Program-made: the position numbers and the translations under genes
Notes under the pieces: generated by a model
The model's input: the letters and a program-made list of their open reading frames with translations, nothing else
What the model was told of the DNA's origin: nothing
Database searches by the model: none
DNA from: JAHCHL01 sp964546835
GTDB lineage: Bacteria; Armatimonadota; Fimbriimonadia; Fimbriimonadales; ATM1
DNA: 7,381 bases
Assembly: GCA_964546835.1 (NCBI GenBank)
Contig: CAZJKW010000108.1
Span: 1-7,381, forward strand
Direction: 5' to 3'
Part shown: in pieces, positions 1 to 5,624 of the stretch
Layout of the letters: each line of letters starts with the position of its first letter
Position numbering within the stretch: position 1 is the stretch's first letter

Positions 1-56
1 GACCCACCTAAATCTAAGGACGTTACATCCAAAATCAAGCGGCAATGATGCATTGA

Positions 57-62
57 TATAAG
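57..62 (+). promoter_or_regulatory. Candidate -10 box (TATAAG) upstream of the DUF5916 gene
   Basis: TATAAG matches the sigma-70 -10 consensus at five of six positions and would start transcription near base 69, giving a leader of about 57 bases. I see no convincing -35 hexamer 16-18 bases upstream, so the call rests on the hexamer and on its position just before a strong palindrome. A TTGATA (53-58) overlaps it and could instead be a -35, but no good -10 follows at the right distance. Confidence 0.25.
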
Positions 63-79
63 ACAATCTGGCAGATTGT
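63..79. promoter_or_regulatory. Perfect 8-bp inverted repeat, candidate operator
   Basis: ACAATCTG (63-70) and CAGATTGT (72-79) are exact reverse complements around a single central G. The flanks add an A-T pair (61/81) with a G-T mismatch between, so the symmetry nearly spans 21 bp. A one-base centre and arms of this size are typical of dimeric repressor operators. The site lies directly after a TATAAG box and 47 bases before the ATG, where a repressor would block initiation. An alternative is a short hairpin ending transcription from an unseen upstream gene, but no T-run follows. Confidence 0.4.
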
Positions 80-126
80 TTGCAACGCCCATTCCTTCCC
101 ACTGAGTATTAGCATGGGTTGAATTG

Positions 127-2061
127 ATGCGCATTGCTTTGCTTTTTTTGATGCTTTCCCTGCTCTTGACCGATGCGGTTGCAAAGGACAATGTTTTTCC
201 GGGAGTCAAGTTGGCAAATCCGCCAACGATAGACGGAAGCATTAATGAATCGGAATGGAAAGATATTCCATCGGCTGATGGCGCATTCGATGATTCCAAC
301 GGCCAAATCGCACCAGAAAACATGAAGTTCTGGCTGGCATATGACGAAAATTACATCTATTTTGCATTCAAGGCATTTGATTCCGATCCAAAGTCAATAC
401 GAGCCAATGAATTTAGAACCAACGTAAGTTTAAGTGCGGATGACTCGGTCTTTCTTGCATTGGACGTTTCGGGAACTTTTAGCGATCAAGATGTATTTGG
501 GATGAATTCGCGCGGCGCAACCCAGATTCAACTGGCAGGAGGGCGCGCCGCAAAACGAGAGTGGAGCGGAGAATTTGTTTCCGCCGGAAGAATTGTCGAT
601 GACGGATGGGAAACAGAAGCCAGAATTCCCTGGAAAGTGATTCGACTACCGTCAGCAGGGAAAAGAACCCTACGATTTAATGTGGTACGTCAACACAAGC
701 GATTACTTCGAAAATTTGTTTGGCAATACACCAGCGGTGGAAGATTTGAAGATTCAGGAAAATGGACTGATGTCGAAATCCCAAAAATCAAGTTTGACCG
801 TATCGTCAATTTGTTGCCGTACGGAATCTTGGGATATGACGGCAAAGATGAAATTTATGATGCAGGACTCGATTTCAAAACGCAGTTAACGGAAGGCATC
901 GCCGGGGTCGCGTCCATTAATCCCGATTTTAGAAATGTTGAGCGTGCAATTTTGTCACTTGATTTCAGTCGATTTGAAAGATTGGCGAATGAAACGCGAC
1001 CGTTTTTCCAAGAAGGCAGCGATTATGTCGGTTCGCAGATTTTTTACAGTCAGCGAATTGATGATTTCGATGTTGGACTTAACTTTCACGGAAAGATAAC
1101 CGACAAAATTAATTTTGGCGCCATTAACACGCATTCATTCGGCGGCGAATCAAACTTTGTGGGAAACATAACTTTTAAGCCAAAACCGACGGAGTTTTTG
1201 AGAGTTTCAGCAACCAGTTTGACCGGTGGCGGGATTGAAAACAAGGCAGTTCTCCTTCGGGCAGGCAAAAGCTTTGGACCCTTAGGAATCTACTTTCGAC
1301 ACATGGCAAGCGATGATTCCATTGCCGGATACGGCCAACATAATATGCTTAATTTGGAATATTACAAAGACGGCGTATTTGCTTATGCCGATTGGACTGA
1401 AGTCACCGAAGCATTTAATCCGCGATTGGGATTTGTTAGAGAAACCGATTATCGGGGATTTGTGGGAGGATTCGAGATTAATAAGCCCCTTGAAAATGAT
1501 TTGATTAAAAATTATGAAATATCCACTTGGTACACCAATTTGAATCACTTAAACGGCGATGCTTATCGAGAGACGATTGAAGGAAGTGCGAGTTTAAGAT
1601 TCGCCAACGGAATCCGAACAAGCATTGGGTTTTTCGTCGAAGATTTTGAAGGTTCACAAGATCACATTTACACGATTTCTTCAAACTATCCAAGCGGTAA
1701 TCCTTATCAATACATTAGCGCTTCAGTCAGTCGTGGCGAAATTTCGGGAGTGGATTATCAAACCGTTGGCGTTGGAGGCGCATACAAACTCAATGGAAAA
1801 CTACAGTTAAGTTTTTCTTATCAAATGCAAGAATACATTGAGAAAACGTCGCTCGGAATTTTTGGATTCAATTACGACTTGGGAAACGACACTTACATAA
1901 GCGGAAGATTGGTTTCGCGAGATGACGGTACCGGAGGATACGTTTCGTTCAGAAAAAGCGGGAATCGGGGGACCGAATATTATTTAATTGTTGGAGACCC
2001 GAATGCGCCTAAATTCAAGGAAAGCATCATCTTTAAAGTTGTAAGCCCTTTTAGGATTTAG
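127..2061 (+). CDS. CBM9-like / DUF5916 outer-membrane beta-barrel protein
   Basis: This 644-residue protein is predicted to be exported and to sit in the outer membrane. Residues 1-19 form a signal peptide with cleavage likely after AVA-19. Residues about 25-220 look like the family 9 carbohydrate-binding-like fold: IDG...ESEW (35-44), NYIYFAFKA (75-83), MNSRGA (126-131) and GWETEARIPW (160-169). The DUF5916 hallmark follows, NPDFRNVE (265-272) and RPFFQEG (291-297). The rest is alternating short strands and turns typical of a barrel, ending in SPFRI. The family has no settled biochemical role; sugar or glycan binding is suggested only by the CBM9-like domain. DUF5916 proteins are often 700-900 residues, so this is a short member. 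ATG at 127 was chosen because it gives a clean signal peptide; a TTG lies directly before it. No Shine-Dalgarno site is evident. The gene stands alone, convergent with its downstream neighbour. Confidence 0.85.
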   Translation: MRIALLFLMLSLLLTDAVAKDNVFPGVKLANPPTIDGSINESEWKDIPSADGAFDDSNGQIAPENMKFWLAYDENYIYFAFKAFDSDPKSIRANEFRTNVSLSADDSVFLALDVSGTFSDQDVFGMNSRGATQIQLAGGRAAKREWSGEFVSAGRIVDDGWETEARIPWKVIRLPSAGKRTLRFNVVRQHKRLLRKFVWQYTSGGRFEDSGKWTDVEIPKIKFDRIVNLLPYGILGYDGKDEIYDAGLDFKTQLTEGIAGVASINPDFRNVERAILSLDFSRFERLANETRPFFQEGSDYVGSQIFYSQRIDDFDVGLNFHGKITDKINFGAINTHSFGGESNFVGNITFKPKPTEFLRVSATSLTGGGIENKAVLLRAGKSFGPLGIYFRHMASDDSIAGYGQHNMLNLEYYKDGVFAYADWTEVTEAFNPRLGFVRETDYRGFVGGFEINKPLENDLIKNYEISTWYTNLNHLNGDAYRETIEGSASLRFANGIRTSIGFFVEDFEGSQDHIYTISSNYPSGNPYQYISASVSRGEISGVDYQTVGVGGAYKLNGKLQLSFSYQMQEYIEKTSLGIFGFNYDLGNDTYISGRLVSRDDGTGGYVSFRKSGNRGTEYYLIVGDPNAPKFKESIIFKVVSPFRI

Positions 2062-2252
2062 ATGATCAATACTTCCATCCGCTTCAAATCCATGCAGTTT
2101 TCCATTACTGACTTTCTCAAAACGCTTAAGGGGAGTCCAAGACTTTCAAGCTCTTTTTGGGACTAACTCCAAAACCATCTGCTTATTCGGTCGCATTTCC
2201 TTCCTTCTTTACGAATTCCACGATTAAAGTTCATGTAAACCTCAACCTCTAC
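2062..2252. other. Convergent intergenic region, no gene seen
   Basis: This gap separates the 3' ends of two converging genes, so it should hold their terminators. The only structure I see is an interrupted hairpin at 2134-2164, where AGTCC pairs with GGACT and AAGA with TCTT across bulges. It lacks a clean T-tract on either strand, so it is at best a weak bidirectional terminator. No convincing small gene was found. Confidence 0.35.
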
Positions 2253-3203
2253 TTAACGGCCTTTTGGCGATTCAGAAAGGTGTGCTGACCGTGTTGGACC
2301 TATTTGGCGTGCGTGTGCCCAAAAAATCTGATCCGTTTCGGGGCTTACAGGTTGCCTCGACCACAAGTTTCCTCCTGAATCTGTTCTGCAAAACAGACTT
2401 GCTTTGTATAGAGTTCCAGGGATTTTGGCCTCGCAAGATGCAACCCTACCGTCGTCTCCAACATAAAAATTGAGGAATGGTGCATTTTCATCCTGCTTCA
2501 AGGTCATTAACGCGCAATTGTTCCCAGAAGACCCTAAATTGCCGCAGCCCAAAAAGATATCGCGGTTTTGCTGCTTGAGGTTGAACTTTACTGCATTTGG
2601 TGTCGAGTTCATTCGAATGTAATGATTGTTTCCGCCACCGATTTCTAAAATTGAATTGTTACTTTTGATTATCATTCCTACTTTGGAATCTGCAAAAGTG
2701 CCCATCTGTACTTTCGGAAAGCCAGGAGATTCAAAGGCCGTTAGGCTTGAAGTAGACAGGTGCATAGACACACCTTGAGGACTTCTTGACAAAGTCAGAT
2801 TCGGTCTGGGAGCGAGCCCTGATTCCAATTCTACGGTGGTAAGTACCGCGCCGGACGTTCCATTAGCGTTGTATAGTGCGAGTGTTGGCTCTCCCGCTTC
2901 GGTTGTGGACAGAGTTGCACGCACCTTTCCTTTTGAATCAACCAAACACAGTAACTTCGTTTTAACGATTGGCTGAATGACATTACTCAGCCCAAGCGTT
3001 TCGCGCATTTCCTTGCTTAACAAGTTCTCAGATCCAACTGGGGGTGTGACTTTGCCAAGCTGTCCGAGAATGGGCTTATCTACATCCACCCTAACTTGCC
3101 CGAGCAGGAAAGGCACCGTAGATAAAAGGACACATATCAAAATAAGCCATTTGTTCTGGCGTTCAATCTTTGTTAATCGTTGCTCGATGCTTTGGGTTGT
3201 CAT
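2253..3203 (-). CDS. Unrecognised membrane-anchored protein, coiled-coil N-terminus, beta-rich exterior
   Basis: I cannot name this 316-residue protein. Residues 4-17 (QSIEQRLTKIERQN) look like a short amphipathic or coiled-coil cytoplasmic helix. A single hydrophobic segment follows at about 18-35, which would anchor the rest outside the cytoplasmic membrane. Residues 84-125 contain LCLVDSKGKVRATL and then LALYNANGTSGAVL, a pattern of strand, D/N-x-x-G turn and strand that recurs in hypothetical proteins of several phyla. The remaining residues, to about 285, are short strands rich in N, G and S (GGGNN at 189-193, GNLGSSGNN at 221-229), consistent with a beta-sandwich or solenoid. There are five cysteines beyond the anchor (86, 220, 230, 257, 272), so disulphides are possible. 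The last 30 residues are unlike the rest and lack predicted strands. The start is the only ATG that keeps the anchor intact. Confidence 0.7.
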   Translation of the reverse strand: MTTQSIEQRLTKIERQNKWLILICVLLSTVPFLLGQVRVDVDKPILGQLGKVTPPVGSENLLSKEMRETLGLSNVIQPIVKTKLLCLVDSKGKVRATLSTTEAGEPTLALYNANGTSGAVLTTVELESGLAPRPNLTLSRSPQGVSMHLSTSSLTAFESPGFPKVQMGTFADSKVGMIIKSNNSILEIGGGNNHYIRMNSTPNAVKFNLKQQNRDIFLGCGNLGSSGNNCALMTLKQDENAPFLNFYVGDDGRVASCEAKIPGTLYKASLFCRTDSGGNLWSRQPVSPETDQIFWAHARQIGPTRSAHLSESPKGR

Positions 3204-3452
3204 ACCGAATCATAGCACCGGAGAAAATCTAACTCTAATGTAATGCCTTTGCTGCAGAACCTAATCATCGGAACATAATCTGATTTTATTCGGAAACCGT
3301 TAACATCTTTCCTTTCAGATTGCAAATTGTTGTCAAAAGATTCAAAAAATCTATTCAAAACCACTATTTGAACGTGGACTCAATCAAAAAACCAAAAATG
3401 AAATGGCTTGAGGGGGAAAAATGAATGCTGTGATGCAGATGACTGGGATGAG
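3204..3452. other. AT-rich intergenic region between tpx and the anchored protein
   Basis: No gene is supported here. It should contain the tpx 3' end and the promoter of the downstream minus-strand gene. On the minus strand it has T-tracts (around 3386-3400) that might assist termination, though no strong hairpin precedes them. Two small inverted repeats lie close together: AGATT/AATCT at 3338-3352, and TTCAAA/TTTGAA at 3354-3372 with a seven-base spacer. Confidence 0.4.
3209..3214 (-). promoter_or_regulatory. Candidate -10 box (TATGAT) abutting the start codon
   Basis: On the minus strand TATGAT is followed by only five bases before the ATG at 3203. Transcription from it would begin at or within a base or two of the start codon, giving a leaderless mRNA. 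This agrees with the absence of a Shine-Dalgarno sequence. The -35 region is poor (TTAGAG at about 18 bases), so the call is tentative. Confidence 0.35.
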
Positions 3453-3962
3453 TTAACCTTTCGCTATTGCCAATGCAGCTTCGTAATTCGGTTCGTTGGC
3501 GTTTTCTTCCAAATATTCGGCGTGTTTAATCACCCCATCCGGACCGACCACAAAGAGAGAACGTGCAAGCGCACGAAACGGCTCAATCACTCCGCCGTAA
3601 GCCATTCCAAATGTCAAATCACGATGGTCGCTTGCTGTTTGAATTTTGTCAATCGAGTTTTCGCTGCAAAAACGTTTCTGCGCCCATGGCAAGTCGGTTG
3701 TAACTGTGAGAACCTTGATATTGTCCGGCAAATTTCCGGCGGCATCGTTGAACTTCTTTGCTCCGATTGCACAAACACCGGTGTCGAGCGACGTAGCAAC
3801 GTTTAAGATTAAGGTGTTTCCGGCAAAGTCGGCAAGCGTTAAATCTTGTAATCCATTGGGACCCAGAAAATGAAGTTTGAAGTCGGGTGCCTGGTCACCA
3901 ACTTTGGCGCCACCGCCAATGACGGCAACAGGATTCCCTCCGGCTGTGATGGTTCTGCTCAT
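3453..3962 (-). CDS. tpx: Thiol peroxidase (Tpx-type peroxiredoxin)
   Basis: Tpx is an atypical 2-Cys peroxiredoxin that reduces hydrogen peroxide and organic peroxides using thioredoxin. The 169-residue length fits the family. The active-site segment SLDTGVC (58-64) carries the peroxidatic Cys64, with Thr61 in the family position. The resolving Cys99 lies in QKRFC, the spacing seen in E. coli Tpx (Cys61/Cys95). The catalytic Arg134 is present in ALARSLFVV, and the C-terminus EPNYEAALA matches the family end. No signal peptide is seen, so it should act in the cytoplasm. ATG at 3962 was chosen over an in-frame TTG at 3974, which would overlap apt. The gene begins one base after the apt stop (TAA-a-ATG) with no Shine-Dalgarno site, so translation probably depends on coupling to apt. 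Confidence 0.95.
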   Translation of the reverse strand: MSRTITAGGNPVAVIGGGAKVGDQAPDFKLHFLGPNGLQDLTLADFAGNTLILNVATSLDTGVCAIGAKKFNDAAGNLPDNIKVLTVTTDLPWAQKRFCSENSIDKIQTASDHRDLTFGMAYGGVIEPFRALARSLFVVGPDGVIKHAEYLEENANEPNYEAALAIAKG

Positions 3963-3963
3963 T

Positions 3964-4485
3964 TTAGTATTCAATCAATGCTGTGTAATTGTAGCCGCGC
4001 AAGGCGTGTCTTCCGGGCAAAAAACTGAGTTCGACGACAAATGCAAATCCTGCGACTTCGGCTTCCAGTTTTTCCAGAAGGCGCGCCGTTGCCAGTGCTG
4101 TGCCACCGGTTGCCAAAAGGTCGTCCACCACCAACGGTCGGTCACCCTTTTTCACAGAGTCCACATGCATTTCAACCGTATTCGTTCCGTATTCCAAAGC
4201 GTACTCTTCGGAAATTTTTTGATAAGGAAGTTTGCCAAGTTTTCGAACGACGACAAATGGCAAACCCATCTTTAATGCCAGCGGTGCGCCGAAGATAAAC
4301 CCTCGGGATTCAATCCCTACCACATGGGTCGGATCGAACTCCGCGCATTTGTCTGCAAGAAGGCCAATCACCTCTTGAAATGCTTGAGGGTTTTCAAGAA
4401 TCGGAGTGATGTCTTTGAACAGGATTCCCGGTTTTGGAAAATCGGGAATGTCTCGAATCAGCGACTTTGCCAAAAGGTCAGACAT
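3964..4485 (-). CDS. apt: Adenine phosphoribosyltransferase
   Basis: APT converts adenine and PRPP to AMP and pyrophosphate in the cytoplasm, the adenine salvage step. The 173-residue length is typical. The N-terminus has the conserved IPDFPKPGILFKDITP (13-28). GIESRGFIFG (57-66) forms part of the active site, and the PRPP-binding motif VVDDLLATGGTA (119-130) is intact. FVVELSFLPGR (149-159) is the usual late-domain strand. The open frame continues upstream, but the extra residues are cysteine-rich and unlike APT, and ATG at 4485 aligns with the normal family start. A TATAGT hexamer lies nine bases before it and there is no Shine-Dalgarno site. The stop codon is one base from the tpx start, so the two genes form an operon. 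It is divergent from the ECF sigma gene. Confidence 0.95.
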   Translation of the reverse strand: MSDLLAKSLIRDIPDFPKPGILFKDITPILENPQAFQEVIGLLADKCAEFDPTHVVGIESRGFIFGAPLALKMGLPFVVVRKLGKLPYQKISEEYALEYGTNTVEMHVDSVKKGDRPLVVDDLLATGGTALATARLLEKLEAEVAGFAFVVELSFLPGRHALRGYNYTALIEY

Positions 4486-4494
4486 TGCGGCGGG

Positions 4495-4500
4495 ACTATA
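4495..4500 (-). promoter_or_regulatory. Candidate -10 box (TATAGT) for apt-tpx
   Basis: On the minus strand TATAGT is followed by nine bases and then the apt ATG. Initiation six to seven bases downstream would leave a leader of only two or three bases, effectively leaderless. It matches the -10 consensus at five of six positions; no good -35 is present at 16-18 bases. Confidence 0.35.
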
Positions 4501-4527
4501 CCTAAGGAAAGTTGACAGGTTTCTTGA

Positions 4528-4557
4528 ACTTTTGAGCACCAAAAACCGACTTTTGGG
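4528..4557. repeat. Direct repeat ACTTTTGRG, 21-bp period, in the divergent promoter region
   Basis: ACTTTTGAG (4528-4536) and ACTTTTGGG (4549-4557) match at eight of nine positions and start 21 bases apart, two turns of B-DNA, so both copies face the same side of the helix. The second copy overlaps an inverted repeat and lies just before a possible -10 box for the sigma gene. Tandem same-face sites are typical of cooperative activator or response-regulator binding. Confidence 0.35.
4539..4556. promoter_or_regulatory. Inverted repeat CCAAAA-N6-TTTTGG, candidate operator
   Basis: The two 6-bp arms (4539-4544 and 4551-4556) are exact reverse complements around six bases. The site ends four bases before a TATATT box and sits roughly midway between the apt and sigma-factor starts, so a protein bound here could act on both promoters. 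With short A/T-rich arms, chance occurrence is quite possible. Confidence 0.3.
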
Positions 4558-4559
4558 TG

Positions 4560-4565
4560 TATATT
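4560..4565 (+). promoter_or_regulatory. Candidate -10 box (TATATT) for the sigma operon
   Basis: TATATT is one base off consensus and is directly preceded by TG. It would give a leader of about 25 bases carrying the GGAG ribosome site. The -35 position (around 4537-4542, CACCAA) does not match, which fits either an activated promoter or an alternative sigma factor. I did not find a standard ECF-type GGAAC/GTC pair here. Confidence 0.3.
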
Positions 4566-4583
4566 GTTTGGGGCGAAAGTCCC

Positions 4584-4587
4584 GGAG
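4584..4587 (+). promoter_or_regulatory. Shine-Dalgarno site GGAG deciding the sigma-factor start
   Basis: GGAG lies nine bases before the ATG at 4597, a normal spacing, and supports that start over the in-frame TTG at 4564. It is the clearest ribosome-binding site in the window. Confidence 0.65.
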
Positions 4588-4596
4588 CAAGTTCAA

Positions 4597-5157
4597 ATGG
4601 TACAAGCAGGCGTTCAACAAGCAGCAATTTCGGCTGCAAAAGACCACGAAGCCCAACTGGTGTTTCGTACGCGACAGGGCGACGACAGTGCCTTAAGGAA
4701 CTTGGTTGACTTACACCGAACCCGATTAATCCGGACGGCCGCCAACATTTTGCGAGACCCGATTGAGGCAGAAGATGTCGCCCAAGAGTCGTTCTTAAAG
4801 GCATTTCGAGAACTTCATCGCTTGAGAGACGACCGTGCATTTGGTTCGTTTATCTATCGAATTACCGTTCGATTGTGTGTTGATAGATTGCGACTGAAGC
4901 GTGCAGAGCCATCCGAACTGGACCCTTCCGAAACCGTTAGCGGAGGAAGTATTGAAAACCGAATGCTGATTGAGAAACTCCTGGCTAAACTTCCAGCGGA
5001 CTTACGTTCCACATTGGTACTACGAGAAGTTGAGCAGCTGAGTTATGAAGAGGTGGCCGAAGTTATGCATGTGCCGGTAGGAACGGTGCGTTCAAGATTG
5101 CATGCTGCCCGAGAGAGATTTCGCGGACTTTGGATTGCCGCAAACGAGGCCGAATAA
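4597..5157 (+). CDS. RNA polymerase ECF-type sigma-70 family factor
   Basis: This 186-residue protein directs RNA polymerase to a specific promoter set, usually in response to envelope or environmental stress. Region 2 spans about residues 35-101, with IEAEDVAQESFLKAFR (56-71) as the core-binding segment and FGSFIYRITVRLCVDRLR (82-99) following. Region 4 spans about 122-176, with KLPADLRSTLVLRE (131-144) and the helix-turn-helix LSYEEVAEVMHVPVGTVRSR (148-167) that reads the -35 element. The linker between them (102-121) is short, as in ECF factors, and there is no region 1 or 3. The subgroup cannot be assigned by eye. It is followed after 17 bases by its probable anti-sigma factor, and it heads a four-gene run. 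Divergent apt lies upstream. Autoregulation is common in such factors but is not demonstrated here. Confidence 0.93.
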   Translation: MVQAGVQQAAISAAKDHEAQLVFRTRQGDDSALRNLVDLHRTRLIRTAANILRDPIEAEDVAQESFLKAFRELHRLRDDRAFGSFIYRITVRLCVDRLRLKRAEPSELDPSETVSGGSIENRMLIEKLLAKLPADLRSTLVLREVEQLSYEEVAEVMHVPVGTVRSRLHAARERFRGLWIAANEAE

Positions 5158-5174
5158 CTGACGGGACGACCCAG

Positions 5175-5615
5175 ATGTCAAAAGATTGCCTACGCCTAAA
5201 GAGATTAAAAATAGAAACTCCAATTGAAAATTGGAGCGAGAATGACGCCACATTTTTTGAAAGCCATTTAATCGAATGCGAGAGTTGCCAAGAGTTTGTG
5301 GGCGAATTACCTTTGGCTACGAATGCGCTTCGGTCAGAGAGTTTTTATCCTGTGGTTGGCAATGATTTTACGAGCAGAGTCGTCGGGGCAGTTGCGAAGG
5401 ACCGGTTCCAGCGATATTTATCAACATGGCAGCCGACATTAATTGGGGCTGTAACCACGGCCATTGTTTTGGCTACGGTATTGCAATTGCTATCTGTAAA
5501 ACCGGTGCTTAAAGAATTTGCACCCCAAGGTACGGCGGTTGCACCAACCCGAACGGTCAAGATTTTTGATTCAACTCCTGCGATTGACCCGAGTAGTAAA
5601 ACTCGAGAGGGTTAA
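5175..5615 (+). CDS. Zinc-finger transmembrane anti-sigma factor
   Basis: This 146-residue protein likely holds the upstream sigma factor at the membrane. The N-terminal cytoplasmic part has the zinc-binding anti-sigma signature: His31-x3-Cys35-x2-Cys38 (HLIECESC), with Cys5 as the probable fourth ligand. That makes it a short zf-HC2/ZAS-type domain. Residues 63-76 (NDFTSRVVGAVAKD) resemble the juxtamembrane helix seen after this domain. One membrane segment runs from about 86 to 107. A tail of about 39 residues follows outside, rich in Pro and Thr, too short to be a folded sensor by itself. The HX3CX2C motif can be redox-sensitive in some family members; whether it is so here is unknown. ATG at 5175 was chosen because it puts Cys5 where expected. 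The earlier in-frame TTG at 5130 would overlap the sigma gene. Ribosome site is weak. Confidence 0.85.
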   Translation: MSKDCLRLKRLKIETPIENWSENDATFFESHLIECESCQEFVGELPLATNALRSESFYPVVGNDFTSRVVGAVAKDRFQRYLSTWQPTLIGAVTTAIVLATVLQLLSVKPVLKEFAPQGTAVAPTRTVKIFDSTPAIDPSSKTREG

Positions 5616-5624
5616 TCGCAACGA

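Noticed and set aside
2134..2164. Interrupted hairpin as an intrinsic terminator
   Set aside because: Bulged stem and no T-tract on either strand; kept only as a note in the convergent gap.
2258..2267. GCC-AAAA-GGC at the 3' end of the anchored-protein gene
   Set aside because: A three-base stem is too short to be meaningful.
3408..3806. Plus-strand open frame of 132 codons
   Set aside because: It lies opposite tpx, has no recognisable domain, and tpx is certain.
3877..4275. Plus-strand open frame of 132 codons opposite apt
   Set aside because: Cysteine- and histidine-rich composition typical of an antisense shadow; apt is certain.
4512..4517. Perfect TTGACA as a -35 for the sigma operon
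   Set aside because: No -10-like hexamer lies 16-18 bases downstream (the bases there read GAGCAC), and the TATATT box is too far away at 42 bases.
4564..4596. TTG start adding 11 residues to the sigma factor
   Set aside because: It overlaps the likely -10 box, and ATG at 4597 has a well-spaced GGAG.
4486..4656. Upstream extension of apt by 57 codons
   Set aside because: The extra residues are cysteine-rich with no APT similarity, they overlap the divergent sigma gene start, and ATG at 4485 gives the normal family length.
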